64,000 bases of DNA from JABFXX01 sp964419605 (GTDB lineage: Bacteria; Myxococcota_A; Polyangia; Haliangiales; Haliangiaceae), in assembly GCA_964419605.1 (NCBI GenBank), contig CAYQQM010000013.1, positions 1-64,000 on the forward strand, given 5' to 3'. Below, in pieces: positions 52,285 to 60,794 of the stretch. The translations under genes were made by a program, and so were the position numbers. Positions within the stretch are counted from its first letter, which is position 1, and each line of letters opens with the position of its first letter. The notes below the pieces were generated by a model. The model did no database searches. It worked only from the letters and a program-made list of their open reading frames with translations, and was not told the DNA's origin.

Positions 52285-53370
52285 TCAGCGAAGCAGGCGT
52301 GGCAAGCGAGGGTTCTGCGAGCGCCGCCACAAGATTCCATCGAGGATGTAGTGCGTGAGTTGAGGTGCGGCGAGTGCTGGCACGAGCATAGCGAGCGCGA
52401 AAGTTGACGCTGTGCCGCTGTCGCCAAATAACCACGGCCGATCGTGCCACACCGCGCGGTCCCACAGGAGTTCCTCGCAATACGCTACCGCCCACAAGGT
52501 GGCGAGAAATGGCAGAGCTCCTCGCGACAGCAAGCGTGCGGCCGGTCCGTGGGGGGCATCGACACTGGCGCTGCGGGCGTAGTGGAATACCAGGGCGAGA
52601 TACGGAATGCCGTGGATAAATACATTCGTTACGGTAAACGCATAATCGGAGTTGGTTGCAACGATACCGACGTACCAGCATGCGGCCGTGGTCCCAACCA
52701 CAGCGTGTTTGCCCCAATTCGTCGTTGGACCGTCCGCGGCATGCGCGCGGCGTCGATGCGCGGCGACAATCGCAGCGAGCACGTAGGCCACCAGCGCGAT
52801 TGCCCAGACCGCACCAGCGCAGCGAGCGAAGTAACTGGGTAGTGGTACGAGGTCGCCTTCGCGCATCCACCAAAACGCTTTGGGTAGTTGAGTGTGCCAT
52901 ACCAACAATGGGCAAAGCGTTGCGGCATAGATGGCGGTGGCATCGATAGCCCGCCCGAGCCGCGAGTGTTCGCCGGCGCGTGCGCGATACATCGCGACCC
53001 ATCCCCACTGCTGGCGAACGAAGTGAAAGATCGCGAGGTACGCGACCACGCGCCAAAAACTCGCTTCGCCTAATTGATAGAGCGCAATGCCGATCAGCCA
53101 CGCCGCGATGGGAACGACAAGATAGAGCGTGCGCCGGCGATGGAATTCCACCGGGTCGAGGTAGACGACAAACGCCGTTGACCATACATGAGCGACATCG
53201 ACCATCAGAACGCCGATGATCCACGACCATTCAGGTCCATCGCCATTGGGTGGAACACCCAATGCCGGACCGAGCGCAACCAGCCCAAGTGCGATTGCCG
53301 CAGTGCCGACGAAGATCGCTAGATCAAGACGCGGCGACCACAACCACGGCGAGCGCATCGGTGAGTTCAC
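52285..53370 (-). CDS. Polytopic membrane protein, unknown function
   Basis: 361 aa, roughly eight to nine hydrophobic helices. Histidines recur at helix ends: HVWSTAFVVYLDPVEFHRRR, IFHFVRQQWGW and THYILDGILWRR, which hints at metal or haem/carotenoid chemistry but matches no enzyme I can name confidently. Its ATG overlaps the stop of the upstream amine-oxidase gene (ATGA), so the two are co-translated. No signal peptide cleavage site is evident. Alternative: a transporter-like scaffold. Confidence 0.72.
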   Translation of the reverse strand: MNSPMRSPWLWSPRLDLAIFVGTAAIALGLVALGPALGVPPNGDGPEWSWIIGVLMVDVAHVWSTAFVVYLDPVEFHRRRTLYLVVPIAAWLIGIALYQLGEASFWRVVAYLAIFHFVRQQWGWVAMYRARAGEHSRLGRAIDATAIYAATLCPLLVWHTQLPKAFWWMREGDLVPLPSYFARCAGAVWAIALVAYVLAAIVAAHRRRAHAADGPTTNWGKHAVVGTTAACWYVGIVATNSDYAFTVTNVFIHGIPYLALVFHYARSASVDAPHGPAARLLSRGALPFLATLWAVAYCEELLWDRAVWHDRPWLFGDSGTASTFALAMLVPALAAPQLTHYILDGILWRRSQNPRLPRLLR

Positions 53371-55031
53371 GTGTGCCCCTGCAACGCCAACCTAACCTCG
53401 CGAGCGCACCGCAAGCCGTGGTCGAACGCTTCTTCAAATAGCGCGATCCCACTGGCGTCGGTGTGCGCAAAGTGAATGTGTCCGATCGGTTGGGCGCGTA
53501 AGGCCCGGGTTCCATCGAACAACGCACCCACCGTCGGACGTGCCATGCCGTGGCCCCAAAATGCAACGTCGACTCGGGTGACAAGCGAACGCAGATCCGG
53601 GTGCGCTCGCGATAGATCGGCGAGCGCAACTTCTGCCCACTCGTCGCGTCCAGCACCCAGCACACGTCGACGAGACGCCTTGGCGTCGAGGTCGGTGAAC
53701 GGGTAGTACCAGGTCCACACGGTCGGTCCGGTGTCCCGTCCGCGCTGGTGAGTGGCAGAGACGTAGCCAAGACTTGGACTTTGGCGCAACACGTTGTCCC
53801 ACGCAGGGGGCGCATCGGATCGTTCCCGCGGTCTAGCTGACAAGTGCAGGTTCGCCACCGCCCATGGCGAGGTCTCCACCACAGGCTCAGTGCGGTGTCG
53901 TAGCGGAGCCACGATCCGGCGTGCGACGTGACGCGGAATCGCGACGATCGCGCGCTCCGCCCGAATTCCCACGGCACCATCAGGTCCAACCGCCGTCAGC
54001 TCGACGTGGCGGCCGCTATCGGAGACCTCGACAACGGCAACGCCGGTTTCGATCGCGATGCCGCGCGCCAACGCCTGGATCAATGGTCGATTGCCATCCG
54101 GCCACGTCACAAGCGGTTCGGGCTCGGCTGCCGGTCGAGTCATGCGCGATGCAAAGTAGAACAGGCCCGCCCACGCGCTCGTGTCTCGAGCCAGTAGGCC
54201 ATAGTCATCGCGACATGCGTAGTCGCAAAGCCACAACAGGCGCTCCGACGTAAGCCGGCGCTCCGATAGCCAGGTTGCGAACGACTGGCGATCGAGTGCA
54301 GTCGGCTCTGCGGCGTCTGAGCAGCTAGAGATCGGAGTCGCAAATGCGCGGCGGCCGGTTGCATCGCGCCAATTAACCCAGTGATCGATCTCGCTCTGGA
54401 ATCGACGGTATTGCGCGATGTCATCGGCCGATGCCCCAGCGGCCAGGTACAGGCCCGAATACCACCGACCGCGATAGAACACGCGCTCCTCGGGTTCCCT
54501 GCAGCGCAACTCCTCCGACACGATCGGCGCCCCGTCAGCGCGCCAGTCCTCGATCGCCCCCATCTCCGACAGCAAGCCGATCAGATCGGTCTGATGCGAT
54601 TGAGGCGCGACGATGTAGTGTGCCCCCCAGGGCATCGGAGTGACGGTGTCATCCTGGCCGCGAGCCGTGCCGCCGATGTCATCGGCAAGCTCGAGAACGA
54701 GCACATCTCGCACCCCAGAGCGCCGTAGCTCCCATGCTGCGGCGAGGCCGGACGCACCCGCACCGACAATCACGACGCGCGCTTGGCGCCACCGGTCCGG
54801 TGCAACGCGCACGGGCACGCCATCGCGAACCGTCGCGTGGCCGCGTTGTTGTCCCGTATCCAGAAGTACCCCGGGCGGAAGGCCGCGTACAGTTCGGCAA
54901 CCGAGTGTCGCGGCCACCGGTGTTCCCAGGAGCATCGCGACAAAGTCGCGCCGCGACGGGGCCCCGAAGGAAGTCCCCTTGGGGGGCGCCCCGAAGGAAG
55001 TCCCCTTGGGGGGCAGAGTGGGGCGCTTCAT
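53367..55031 (-). CDS. Tat-exported lipoprotein FAD amine oxidase-like protein
   Basis: 554 aa. Residues 27-45 hold a twin-arginine motif SRRDF, a hydrophobic stretch and a lipobox ending at Cys45, so the protein is probably exported folded and lipid-anchored. VVIVGAGASGLAAAWEL at 86-102 is the FAD dinucleotide motif, and the closing FAHTDASGIALFEEAFDHG is the second FAD contact of the monoamine-oxidase/phytoene-desaturase group. Substrate unknown. The first 25 residues contain PPKGTSFGA twice, encoded by two perfect 27-bp hairpin repeats placed before the Tat motif; a downstream start is therefore possible. Its stop overlaps the start of the membrane protein gene. Confidence 0.82.
   Translation of the reverse strand: MKRPTLPPKGTSFGAPPKGTSFGAPSRRDFVAMLLGTPVAATLGCRTVRGLPPGVLLDTGQQRGHATVRDGVPVRVAPDRWRQARVVIVGAGASGLAAAWELRRSGVRDVLVLELADDIGGTARGQDDTVTPMPWGAHYIVAPQSHQTDLIGLLSEMGAIEDWRADGAPIVSEELRCREPEERVFYRGRWYSGLYLAAGASADDIAQYRRFQSEIDHWVNWRDATGRRAFATPISSCSDAAEPTALDRQSFATWLSERRLTSERLLWLCDYACRDDYGLLARDTSAWAGLFYFASRMTRPAAEPEPLVTWPDGNRPLIQALARGIAIETGVAVVEVSDSGRHVELTAVGPDGAVGIRAERAIVAIPRHVARRIVAPLRHRTEPVVETSPWAVANLHLSARPRERSDAPPAWDNVLRQSPSLGYVSATHQRGRDTGPTVWTWYYPFTDLDAKASRRRVLGAGRDEWAEVALADLSRAHPDLRSLVTRVDVAFWGHGMARPTVGALFDGTRALRAQPIGHIHFAHTDASGIALFEEAFDHGLRCAREVRLALQGHT
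54961..55014. repeat. Two perfect tandem copies of the 27-bp hairpin repeat
   Basis: 54961-54987 and 54988-55014 are identical to each other and to 32313-32339. On the minus strand they encode PPKGTSFGA twice at the N-terminus of the amine-oxidase-like lipoprotein. Confidence 0.9.
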
Positions 55032-55145
55032 TGCCGTCGTTCTAACAGGTTCGCTGCGCGATGGGGGCGACGGACCCTTTGGGCACAGACTCGGCCCATC
55101 GCAGATCGGCTTGTCACTCCACGGCGTGACCTGGGGCTTGCCTGC

Positions 55146-56720
55146 TCACCATCGCAACAGGTCTTCGGTCGTGATTTTCTTGGTTTCGACCTCCGGGAAA
55201 AAACGATAGTAGCTTTCGACAATACTTTTTCCCCCCGTTTGCCTCCCTCCAATTACGGACACGCCCATCGTGCCGACGACCTTGGTTGGAGCCGACCGGT
55301 CGTTCGAGAGCCGTCCGTGTTCCAGCGCGGTTTTGATGCGGCTCACGGCGTGGGAATTTACGTCCGCCCGCCGCAAGCCGGGTTTTGAAACCAGATTCAT
55401 CAGGTGCTCGTGATCCTCTTCCGATAGGTCAAACCACCATTCGACTTCATTGATCACTACGGGGCGAAGTTCACGCGGTTTGACTCCATTCAAACGGCGA
55501 CCCGTTTCGAAACGATAGCCGGCTTCGTCTTTTCGGATGGTACCGCCGAAGTCGACAACCGCAGCGCCTTTGTCTTTCCCGTTTCTCGCCGAACGAATTT
55601 CGACTTGAACATATTCCATCTGGGCCGACAGGATGCTGGCCGGTTGGCCACGCGTCTTCAGATATCGCTCGATATCTTTGCGCGCCCAGGTTCCTCGCTG
55701 TACCAACTCCTGGCACAACCCTTGCCGGAGCGGCGTGGTTTTGATCCACACCTCTCGCCCGTCGGGAAGGCTAATCGGTAGCGCGACCCTTTGGGTGTAG
55801 ACGGTAGCGCCGTTTCCGGAGCTTGCGGTTTTCTTTGTGCCGGCGCGCTCTCGAGGCGTGGACATCGCGGAAACCGTGCCAACCGTCTCGGCCGGTGTCT
55901 GTTCGGCAAGCGTGAGGGGCGAAGGGACCAGCCAGCGTGCGGCCAATGACATGGCGTTCGATTGAACGGCGCGTTCGATCAGCTCTGTCAGGTATCCCAG
56001 ACTCTCCTGTGCAAGCTCCGTTGGGATCAGGCCGTCTGCGGTGGGGACTTCCAGCACTGCCGGGACATCCAACGCTACTTCGCTGGCTTCGAGCGCTGCC
56101 CCCTCGGCTCCCGCCAGTCCCTGCGCCCCCACCGCTGCGGCGAGCAGAAGGCATCCGGTCTTGATCGCGTCGCGCGCTGTACGGATGTCGTCCTGATTGC
56201 CATTGGCGCGCCATGCGATCCCAAACCCGTCCGTCAGGTGGACAAACGCAGCAGAGGTCGCTAGTAGCGCGACCGGCATGCGTAGCTCTCGAGCGAGGGC
56301 CAACGCGAGGATCGCCATTGCCTTGCCGAATGGATGGAGGTGCACCGCAAGGAGTTTTGCGGCGAGGGCGACCGCGCCCGCGATGCCCAGGCTCGTGAGG
56401 AGCGTCTCCGCGGTCTCTTTTACCGGAACGGCGTCCCAAAGATCCTGCGCGCGTTGCATGGCGCGTTCCGACTCCGTTTGCCAAGAGCCCGGTTCCTGGT
56501 TGGGATCGGGGCGAAGCGGCGTCGGATCTGCTTGACGTCCGAGCTCCTCCGGCCAGGTACCCTGCTGGGCGCGGTTCACGCGGAAAACGAACGCGCGCGA
56601 CTGGTTCTCTACGGGAGGCGACATTCCCTCGGCAGCCATCGACGCCGTAGGGTCGAATTCGGGGGACGCGAGGAAGTGCCCTCGTGGGATCGTCTCAAAA
56701 GCCACGTGCGGTACCACCAC
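55146..56720 (-). CDS. Large orphan protein, unknown function
   Basis: 524 aa from GTG 56720 (ATG at 56639 is an alternative). Residues 100-210 are hydrophobic and Ala/Leu-rich (LLTSLGIAGAVALAAKLLAV, LALARELRMPVALLATSAAF), which may be membrane-inserting or a helical core. Residues 300-524 form a separate charged domain with motifs VWIKTTPLRQGLCQELVQRG and VVINEVEWWFDLSEEDHEHL. The two-part organisation (hydrophobic middle, compact C-terminal domain) recalls delivered effector/toxin proteins, but no active-site motif is recognised and no immunity gene is evident. Call left open. Confidence 0.6.
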   Translation of the reverse strand: MVVPHVAFETIPRGHFLASPEFDPTASMAAEGMSPPVENQSRAFVFRVNRAQQGTWPEELGRQADPTPLRPDPNQEPGSWQTESERAMQRAQDLWDAVPVKETAETLLTSLGIAGAVALAAKLLAVHLHPFGKAMAILALALARELRMPVALLATSAAFVHLTDGFGIAWRANGNQDDIRTARDAIKTGCLLLAAAVGAQGLAGAEGAALEASEVALDVPAVLEVPTADGLIPTELAQESLGYLTELIERAVQSNAMSLAARWLVPSPLTLAEQTPAETVGTVSAMSTPRERAGTKKTASSGNGATVYTQRVALPISLPDGREVWIKTTPLRQGLCQELVQRGTWARKDIERYLKTRGQPASILSAQMEYVQVEIRSARNGKDKGAAVVDFGGTIRKDEAGYRFETGRRLNGVKPRELRPVVINEVEWWFDLSEEDHEHLMNLVSKPGLRRADVNSHAVSRIKTALEHGRLSNDRSAPTKVVGTMGVSVIGGRQTGGKSIVESYYRFFPEVETKKITTEDLLRW

Positions 56721-56889
56721 GGGACAGCTGTATAGAACAGGTTTTGGCAGAGCGCGGCAAAAATCGCATTCCGGAAGAAAAATTTCGCCGCGCCTGGCAC
56801 TGGGCTTGTCGCGAGCACCGTCGTTTTCGACGGCTGGTTACGGCGCGCACGGTTGCGCAATTGGAGACGTCAAGTCTACGTTTGCGACC

Positions 56890-58035
56890 ATGTCGACCGA
56901 GACCTTTCGCCGCGCGACCAACCTCGAGTTGTTTCTCGATCTCGTGTTCGTATTTGCGGTCGCCCAGATGACGACGATGCTCGCCCAGGGTCTCACACCG
57001 GAAGGAGTGAGCAAGGCGCTGTTGTTGATGTGGCTGGTATGGTGGCTGTGGTCGCAACTCACATGGGCCGGTTCGGGCGTGGACTTTGAACGCCACGCCC
57101 CCGCCCAGATCACCGTTTTGTTCACGATCCCCCCAACGCTGGTGATGGCGGTCGCGATTCCCAATGCCATGACTACCACCGGGCCGCACTTTGGGATCGC
57201 CTACCTCTTGGTGCAGGGTTGCGCGCTCACCATCCTTCAGCGGTCGATGCGTCACACCAGAGAGCGTCGGCAGACGTTTTACGCGTACGCAGGTCTGGCG
57301 AGCATTGGTCCCGTACTGGTGGCTGTCGGTGGATTGGCCGAGGCCAACGTTCGACTGGCGCTATGGATCGCTGCTGCGCTTGCAGGAATCGGGGGTGCGC
57401 TCGGATCGGGAACGCGGCGGCCCCACGATTCTCGTGCGCACCATTGGACGATTGATCCGGGACACTTCAGCGAGCGCCACGCCTTGTTCGTGATCATTGT
57501 GCTCGGGGAGCTTCTGGTCGCGGTCGGCGCGAATGTTTCCGTCGACAAATTCGCCGACAGCCTCGTTGCGCTTGGGGTCGCTGCTGGGCTGGCGTGCGTC
57601 ATGTGGTGGATGTATTTCGCATATATTCCGAAAGTAACGGAGCACGCGCTCGCAGCAACACCGCCGCACGAGCGAGGAACGCTTGCCCGCGATATGTTCT
57701 CGTTTGGTCACTTTCCAATCGTGGTGGGGGTCGTTGCCGCTGCGGTGGTGGTGAAACACATGGTCAAGCACCCGTATGACCCAATGGCTCGGGCTGACCA
57801 AGTCATGCTGACGCTATCGATTGCCTCGCTCGTAGCAGGATTCATGGCCATCCATTGGCGCAACAATCGGGGTGTTGCCGTAGAGCGTCCGATCACCGCT
57901 GCTCTCCTGGTGGTGACCGACTTTGCCGTCGGCCGCGCCATACCGAGTGTTACCATGATCGCGATCGTCGCAGTTGCTTACCTGGCGATGCACGCCGTGA
58001 CTGTGCACCTATTGCCGAAGCGTTACGAGCAGTAG
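56890..58035 (+). CDS. LtrA family membrane protein (low temperature requirement protein A)
   Basis: 381 aa with about ten hydrophobic helices. ATG 56890 gives MSTETFRRATNLELFLDLVF, followed by VFAVAQMTTML, the N-terminal family signature. The mid-protein HFSERHALFVIIVLGELLVAVG, with conserved His/Glu, is also characteristic of LtrA proteins. Function is poorly known; named from a Listeria cold-growth phenotype. The frame is open to 56806, but that part has no similarity. Its 3' end overlaps the convergent receiver gene by 13 bases. Confidence 0.9.
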   Translation: MSTETFRRATNLELFLDLVFVFAVAQMTTMLAQGLTPEGVSKALLLMWLVWWLWSQLTWAGSGVDFERHAPAQITVLFTIPPTLVMAVAIPNAMTTTGPHFGIAYLLVQGCALTILQRSMRHTRERRQTFYAYAGLASIGPVLVAVGGLAEANVRLALWIAAALAGIGGALGSGTRRPHDSRAHHWTIDPGHFSERHALFVIIVLGELLVAVGANVSVDKFADSLVALGVAAGLACVMWWMYFAYIPKVTEHALAATPPHERGTLARDMFSFGHFPIVVGVVAAAVVVKHMVKHPYDPMARADQVMLTLSIASLVAGFMAIHWRNNRGVAVERPITAALLVVTDFAVGRAIPSVTMIAIVAVAYLAMHAVTVHLLPKRYEQ

Positions 58036-58385
58036 CGGCGAATGACGTCCTCGAGCCGGCCCCGGTCCCATGGTTTCGCAACGTGATCGGCGGCGCCTTG
58101 CTTTTTGCCCCAGAACACGTCGCTCTCGTTAGATTTTGAGGTCACAAGGACCACTGGAATCGACGAGGTCTCGGTGTCTTTGCTCAGCATCCGGCAGGTT
58201 GCGAAGCCATCCAGGCCAGGCATCACCACGTCGAGAAAAATGAGAGATGGCTTATGCTGCTTTGCGAGAGCGATGCCCTCTTTGCCATCGGCGGCTAACA
58301 ACACATGATGTCCAGCTCCGCTAACAACTCTGGCGATCAATTCGCGATCGGTTTGGGCATCGTCGACGATAAGAATGGTGGACAC
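58023..58385 (-). CDS. Single-domain response regulator (CheY/PilH-like)
   Basis: 120-aa stand-alone receiver from a GTG with AGGAG upstream. Asp8/Asp9, the phosphoacceptor Asp52 in IFLDVVMPGLDG, Thr82/Ser83 and Lys104 in HVAKPW are all present. The segment NESDVFWGKKQGAADHVAKP is close to PilH/PilG-type receivers that tune type IV pilus motility. No kinase is adjacent, so the partner is unknown. It has no output domain. Confidence 0.92.
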   Translation of the reverse strand: MSTILIVDDAQTDRELIARVVSGAGHHVLLAADGKEGIALAKQHKPSLIFLDVVMPGLDGFATCRMLSKDTETSSIPVVLVTSKSNESDVFWGKKQGAADHVAKPWDRGRLEDVIRRYCS

Positions 58386-58627
58386 TTGAGACTCCTGCGT
58401 TCAGGTTGTATGGGCGATACGAGGTTGCACAAACCCCATCATACGATATCGAACTCTCGCACTGCCAGACGGTTTTGTAGATCATGTCGCGTCGATACTC
58501 GAGCGTAACGCCGACAAAGCACCACTCGAGCGCACCAAGCTACATGTCGTGAAATCGACGTGATCCCGTCAGCGCCAGTTTTCGAGTTTTTCCTCTCGGT
58601 ATTATCGTCTGGCGTTACCTGCCGAAT

Positions 58628-58715
58628 AGTGGCGGTAACGCGACGGAGCATAACGAAGCGATCGGCGATGGATCGGCGGCCCGAACCGATCAAAACCACT
58701 GTGGCGAGGTACTAG
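58628..58715 (+). repeat. Right-half copy of the palindromic dispersed element
   Basis: Matches 31315-31402 along its length with few differences, including the GATCGGCGATGGATCGGCGG core and the terminal GGCGAGGTACTAG. The left inverted end is missing, so it is a half element. It lies in the 393-base gap between the receiver gene and speE; the remainder of the gap shows no coding frame. Confidence 0.85.
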
Positions 58716-58778
58716 CTACGCGTAGGCCAAGGTAGTGCGATATCCCGTAAAACCACACTCGTCCAGACCTCGATCGTG

Positions 58779-60350
58779 TCACTGCCACCGCCGCCATTCG
58801 TGCTCGTAGTAGCGGACGAGCACCTGATTATCGAGTCGGTTGACCTCCGCTGCGACGGGGGTCATGTCGGCCGAGAACTGAAACATGGCAGCTAGGGTGT
58901 CGTCGTTGAGAAAGCGATGGCGGCCCGGTATCTGCCGAGGAGGGTCGAAGGGTTCTGCGCGTGCGAGCGCAAACCCCCATACCCCGAAGGACGGGACTGC
59001 GACTTGATAGGGATGGACAGTCAGGCCTGCGGCCCGCATGGTCTCAACGACGCACCAAAATGAACGTCGAGCAAATAGCGGTGACGTGGTTTGCACCGCA
59101 ACGGCGCCGCCAGGAGCGAGGTGCGCGCGCAGACGGCGATAAAACAACTTCGTATATAGCTTGCCCAGCGCGAAGGTATTCGGGTCGGGGAAGTCGACGA
59201 TCGCCACGTCCCACTGACCCCTAGCGGGTCGGCCAGAGTCCGAATGGGACGGGGCCTCAGCGAGCCAAATCATTGCGTCGTCGTGTACTACGGTTACTCG
59301 CGGGTCAAAGAATGCGCCGCGGTTCAGAGCGACCAACGGCTGAAAGCCGCGCGCGAGGCGGACCATGGCTGGATCGAGCTCAACGAGGGTGACCGACTCG
59401 ATGCTGGGTATTGCAAGCACTTCTCGCAATGCAAGGCCGTCGCCACCCCCGAGGATGAGCACGTTGCGGGCCGATTTCCCAGCCGCGGCGATCGCTGGCG
59501 CAACGAGAGCTTCGTGATAGCGGTATTCATCAGCGGCCGAGAACTGCAGATTGCCGTTGAGGAACAGGTTGAATCCGGCCCGATTCGCTGTCACGACGAT
59601 GCGCTGATAGGACGTGGTCTGTGCGGCGAGGATCGGATCGGCGAACATTTCATCCTCCGCGCGCGCGGTCAGCCAATCTGCCTTCACAACGCCGATAACG
59701 AGGAGTAGCGCAAGGCCGACCGCGCGGACGCGTAGCGCTAGAACTCGCGAACCGAGTAGCGGCTCTAACAACCATGTCCCCCATAGCCCAACGAGGCAGT
59801 TGCATAAGCCCATGACCAATGAAGTGCGGACTAAGCCGAGGCGCGGCACGAATAACAGCGGGAACAACAGCGCCGCGGCCAGTGCGCCGACATAGTCCAC
59901 GCTGAGGACGCGCGAAACCAAGTCTTTGAATGCTAATTGCCCTGATAGCAGGCGCATGAGGAGCGGCAGTTCAAGCCCGACTAGAATGCCGATAGCGGCA
60001 ACGAACGCCAGTAGCACGATCTGAAAGTGACTCACGATTGGGAACGTCAGGAACAAAGCCGGGGCGGACGCACCGCCGAGCAATGCGACCGCGAGCTCGA
60101 CTTCGATGAATTTTCGCGCGAGTTTGGTGTCGACCCATCGCGATAGCCACGCTCCTACGCCCATCGCCGATAGATACAAGCCAATGACCAACGAAAATTG
60201 TGTGACCGAATCGCCGAGCAGGTAGCTGCCAAGCGTTCCAGCGAGCAGTTCGTATACGAGTCCGCACGTCGCGACGACGAAGACATTGAGGAATAGCCAG
60301 GCTGCAGGAAGGCGGACGGTCGGCTCTGCCGGCGAGCTGGCGTCAGCCAT
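58779..60350 (-). CDS. speE: Membrane-bound spermidine synthase-like aminopropyltransferase
   Basis: 523 aa from ATG 60350 (frame open to 60362). About seven membrane helices (AWLFLNVFVVATCGLVYELL and others) precede a cytoplasmic methyltransferase-fold domain with VLILGGGDGLALREVL, VTLVELDPAMVRLARG, and DFPDPNTFALGKLYTKLFYR. This matches the polyamine aminopropyltransferase family with N-terminal membrane domain, which transfers aminopropyl from decarboxylated SAM to an amine. The SAM decarboxylase gene ends the same cluster, supporting this role. It overlaps the DUF350 gene by eight bases. Confidence 0.9.
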   Translation of the reverse strand: MADASSPAEPTVRLPAAWLFLNVFVVATCGLVYELLAGTLGSYLLGDSVTQFSLVIGLYLSAMGVGAWLSRWVDTKLARKFIEVELAVALLGGASAPALFLTFPIVSHFQIVLLAFVAAIGILVGLELPLLMRLLSGQLAFKDLVSRVLSVDYVGALAAALLFPLLFVPRLGLVRTSLVMGLCNCLVGLWGTWLLEPLLGSRVLALRVRAVGLALLLVIGVVKADWLTARAEDEMFADPILAAQTTSYQRIVVTANRAGFNLFLNGNLQFSAADEYRYHEALVAPAIAAAGKSARNVLILGGGDGLALREVLAIPSIESVTLVELDPAMVRLARGFQPLVALNRGAFFDPRVTVVHDDAMIWLAEAPSHSDSGRPARGQWDVAIVDFPDPNTFALGKLYTKLFYRRLRAHLAPGGAVAVQTTSPLFARRSFWCVVETMRAAGLTVHPYQVAVPSFGVWGFALARAEPFDPPRQIPGRHRFLNDDTLAAMFQFSADMTPVAAEVNRLDNQVLVRYYEHEWRRWQ

Positions 60351-60561
60351 GAATCGACGCACCGACGATGATCGCGATGCCGATCATCACACCGGCGATG
60401 ATGACGCCGACCGCGACGTTGTGATCTTGCTCGATCTCTTTATGAAACGAAAACGGCGCGACTTTCTGCATGATCCAGAACGCTGCGGCGAATACCGCGA
60501 GTCCCACGCCTGCAAACGCTACCGACGACACAATCGTTTCGCCTAGTGTATCTAGCTTCAT
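60343..60561 (-). CDS. DUF350 family small membrane protein
   Basis: 72 aa from ATG 60561, preceded by GGAGGAAAGTG. Two hydrophobic helices (SSVAFAGVGLAVFAAAFWIM and AVGVIIAGVMIGIAIIVGAS) with a short charged loop form one DUF350 repeat; typical members have two to four helices. Family function is unknown, but DUF350 genes recur beside DUF4178 and polyamine genes. Its start overlaps the stop of the upstream small TM gene (TGATG). Confidence 0.85.
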   Translation of the reverse strand: MKLDTLGETIVSSVAFAGVGLAVFAAAFWIMQKVAPFSFHKEIEQDHNVAVGVIIAGVMIGIAIIVGASIHG

Positions 60562-60794
60562 CACTTTCCTCCGTGGAATCCCGAGTGCCAAAAATGAAAC
60601 GAGCGGTAGCCGCCTGGAGATGACCGAATACCGGCGGGCACGGCTTCGCGTTTGGAACTACGAACCGGAACCCATCCCGTGGTCCCTGCGTACACCCACA
60701 GTCCCAGTGCCACAGTCGCTAAGGCGGCGTAGACAACCACTACTTTCGACAGCTGAGGTTGGGGAACGGGCGGCTGATCCGGCGGGTTACTCAT
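60561..60794 (-). CDS. Small single-helix membrane protein of the polyamine module
   Basis: 77 aa from ATG 60794 (a GTG one codon earlier is also possible). A Pro/Gln-rich start (SNPPDQPPVPQPQ) is followed by one membrane helix (VVVVYAALATVALGLWVYAG) and a Gly/Ser/His tail (GGYRSFHFWHSGFHGGK). No family recognised. Overlap with genes on both sides indicates a single operon speD to speE. Confidence 0.75.
   Translation of the reverse strand: MSNPPDQPPVPQPQLSKVVVVYAALATVALGLWVYAGTTGWVPVRSSKREAVPAGIRSSPGGYRSFHFWHSGFHGGK

Noticed and set aside
54961..55014. Intrinsic transcription terminators
   Set aside because: The hairpins lie inside coding frames, have no T-tract and recur as exact copies elsewhere, so a repeat family explains them better.
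58820..60300. Plus-strand open frames within speE
   Set aside because: Short, biased in composition and antisense to a gene with clear SAM-binding motifs.
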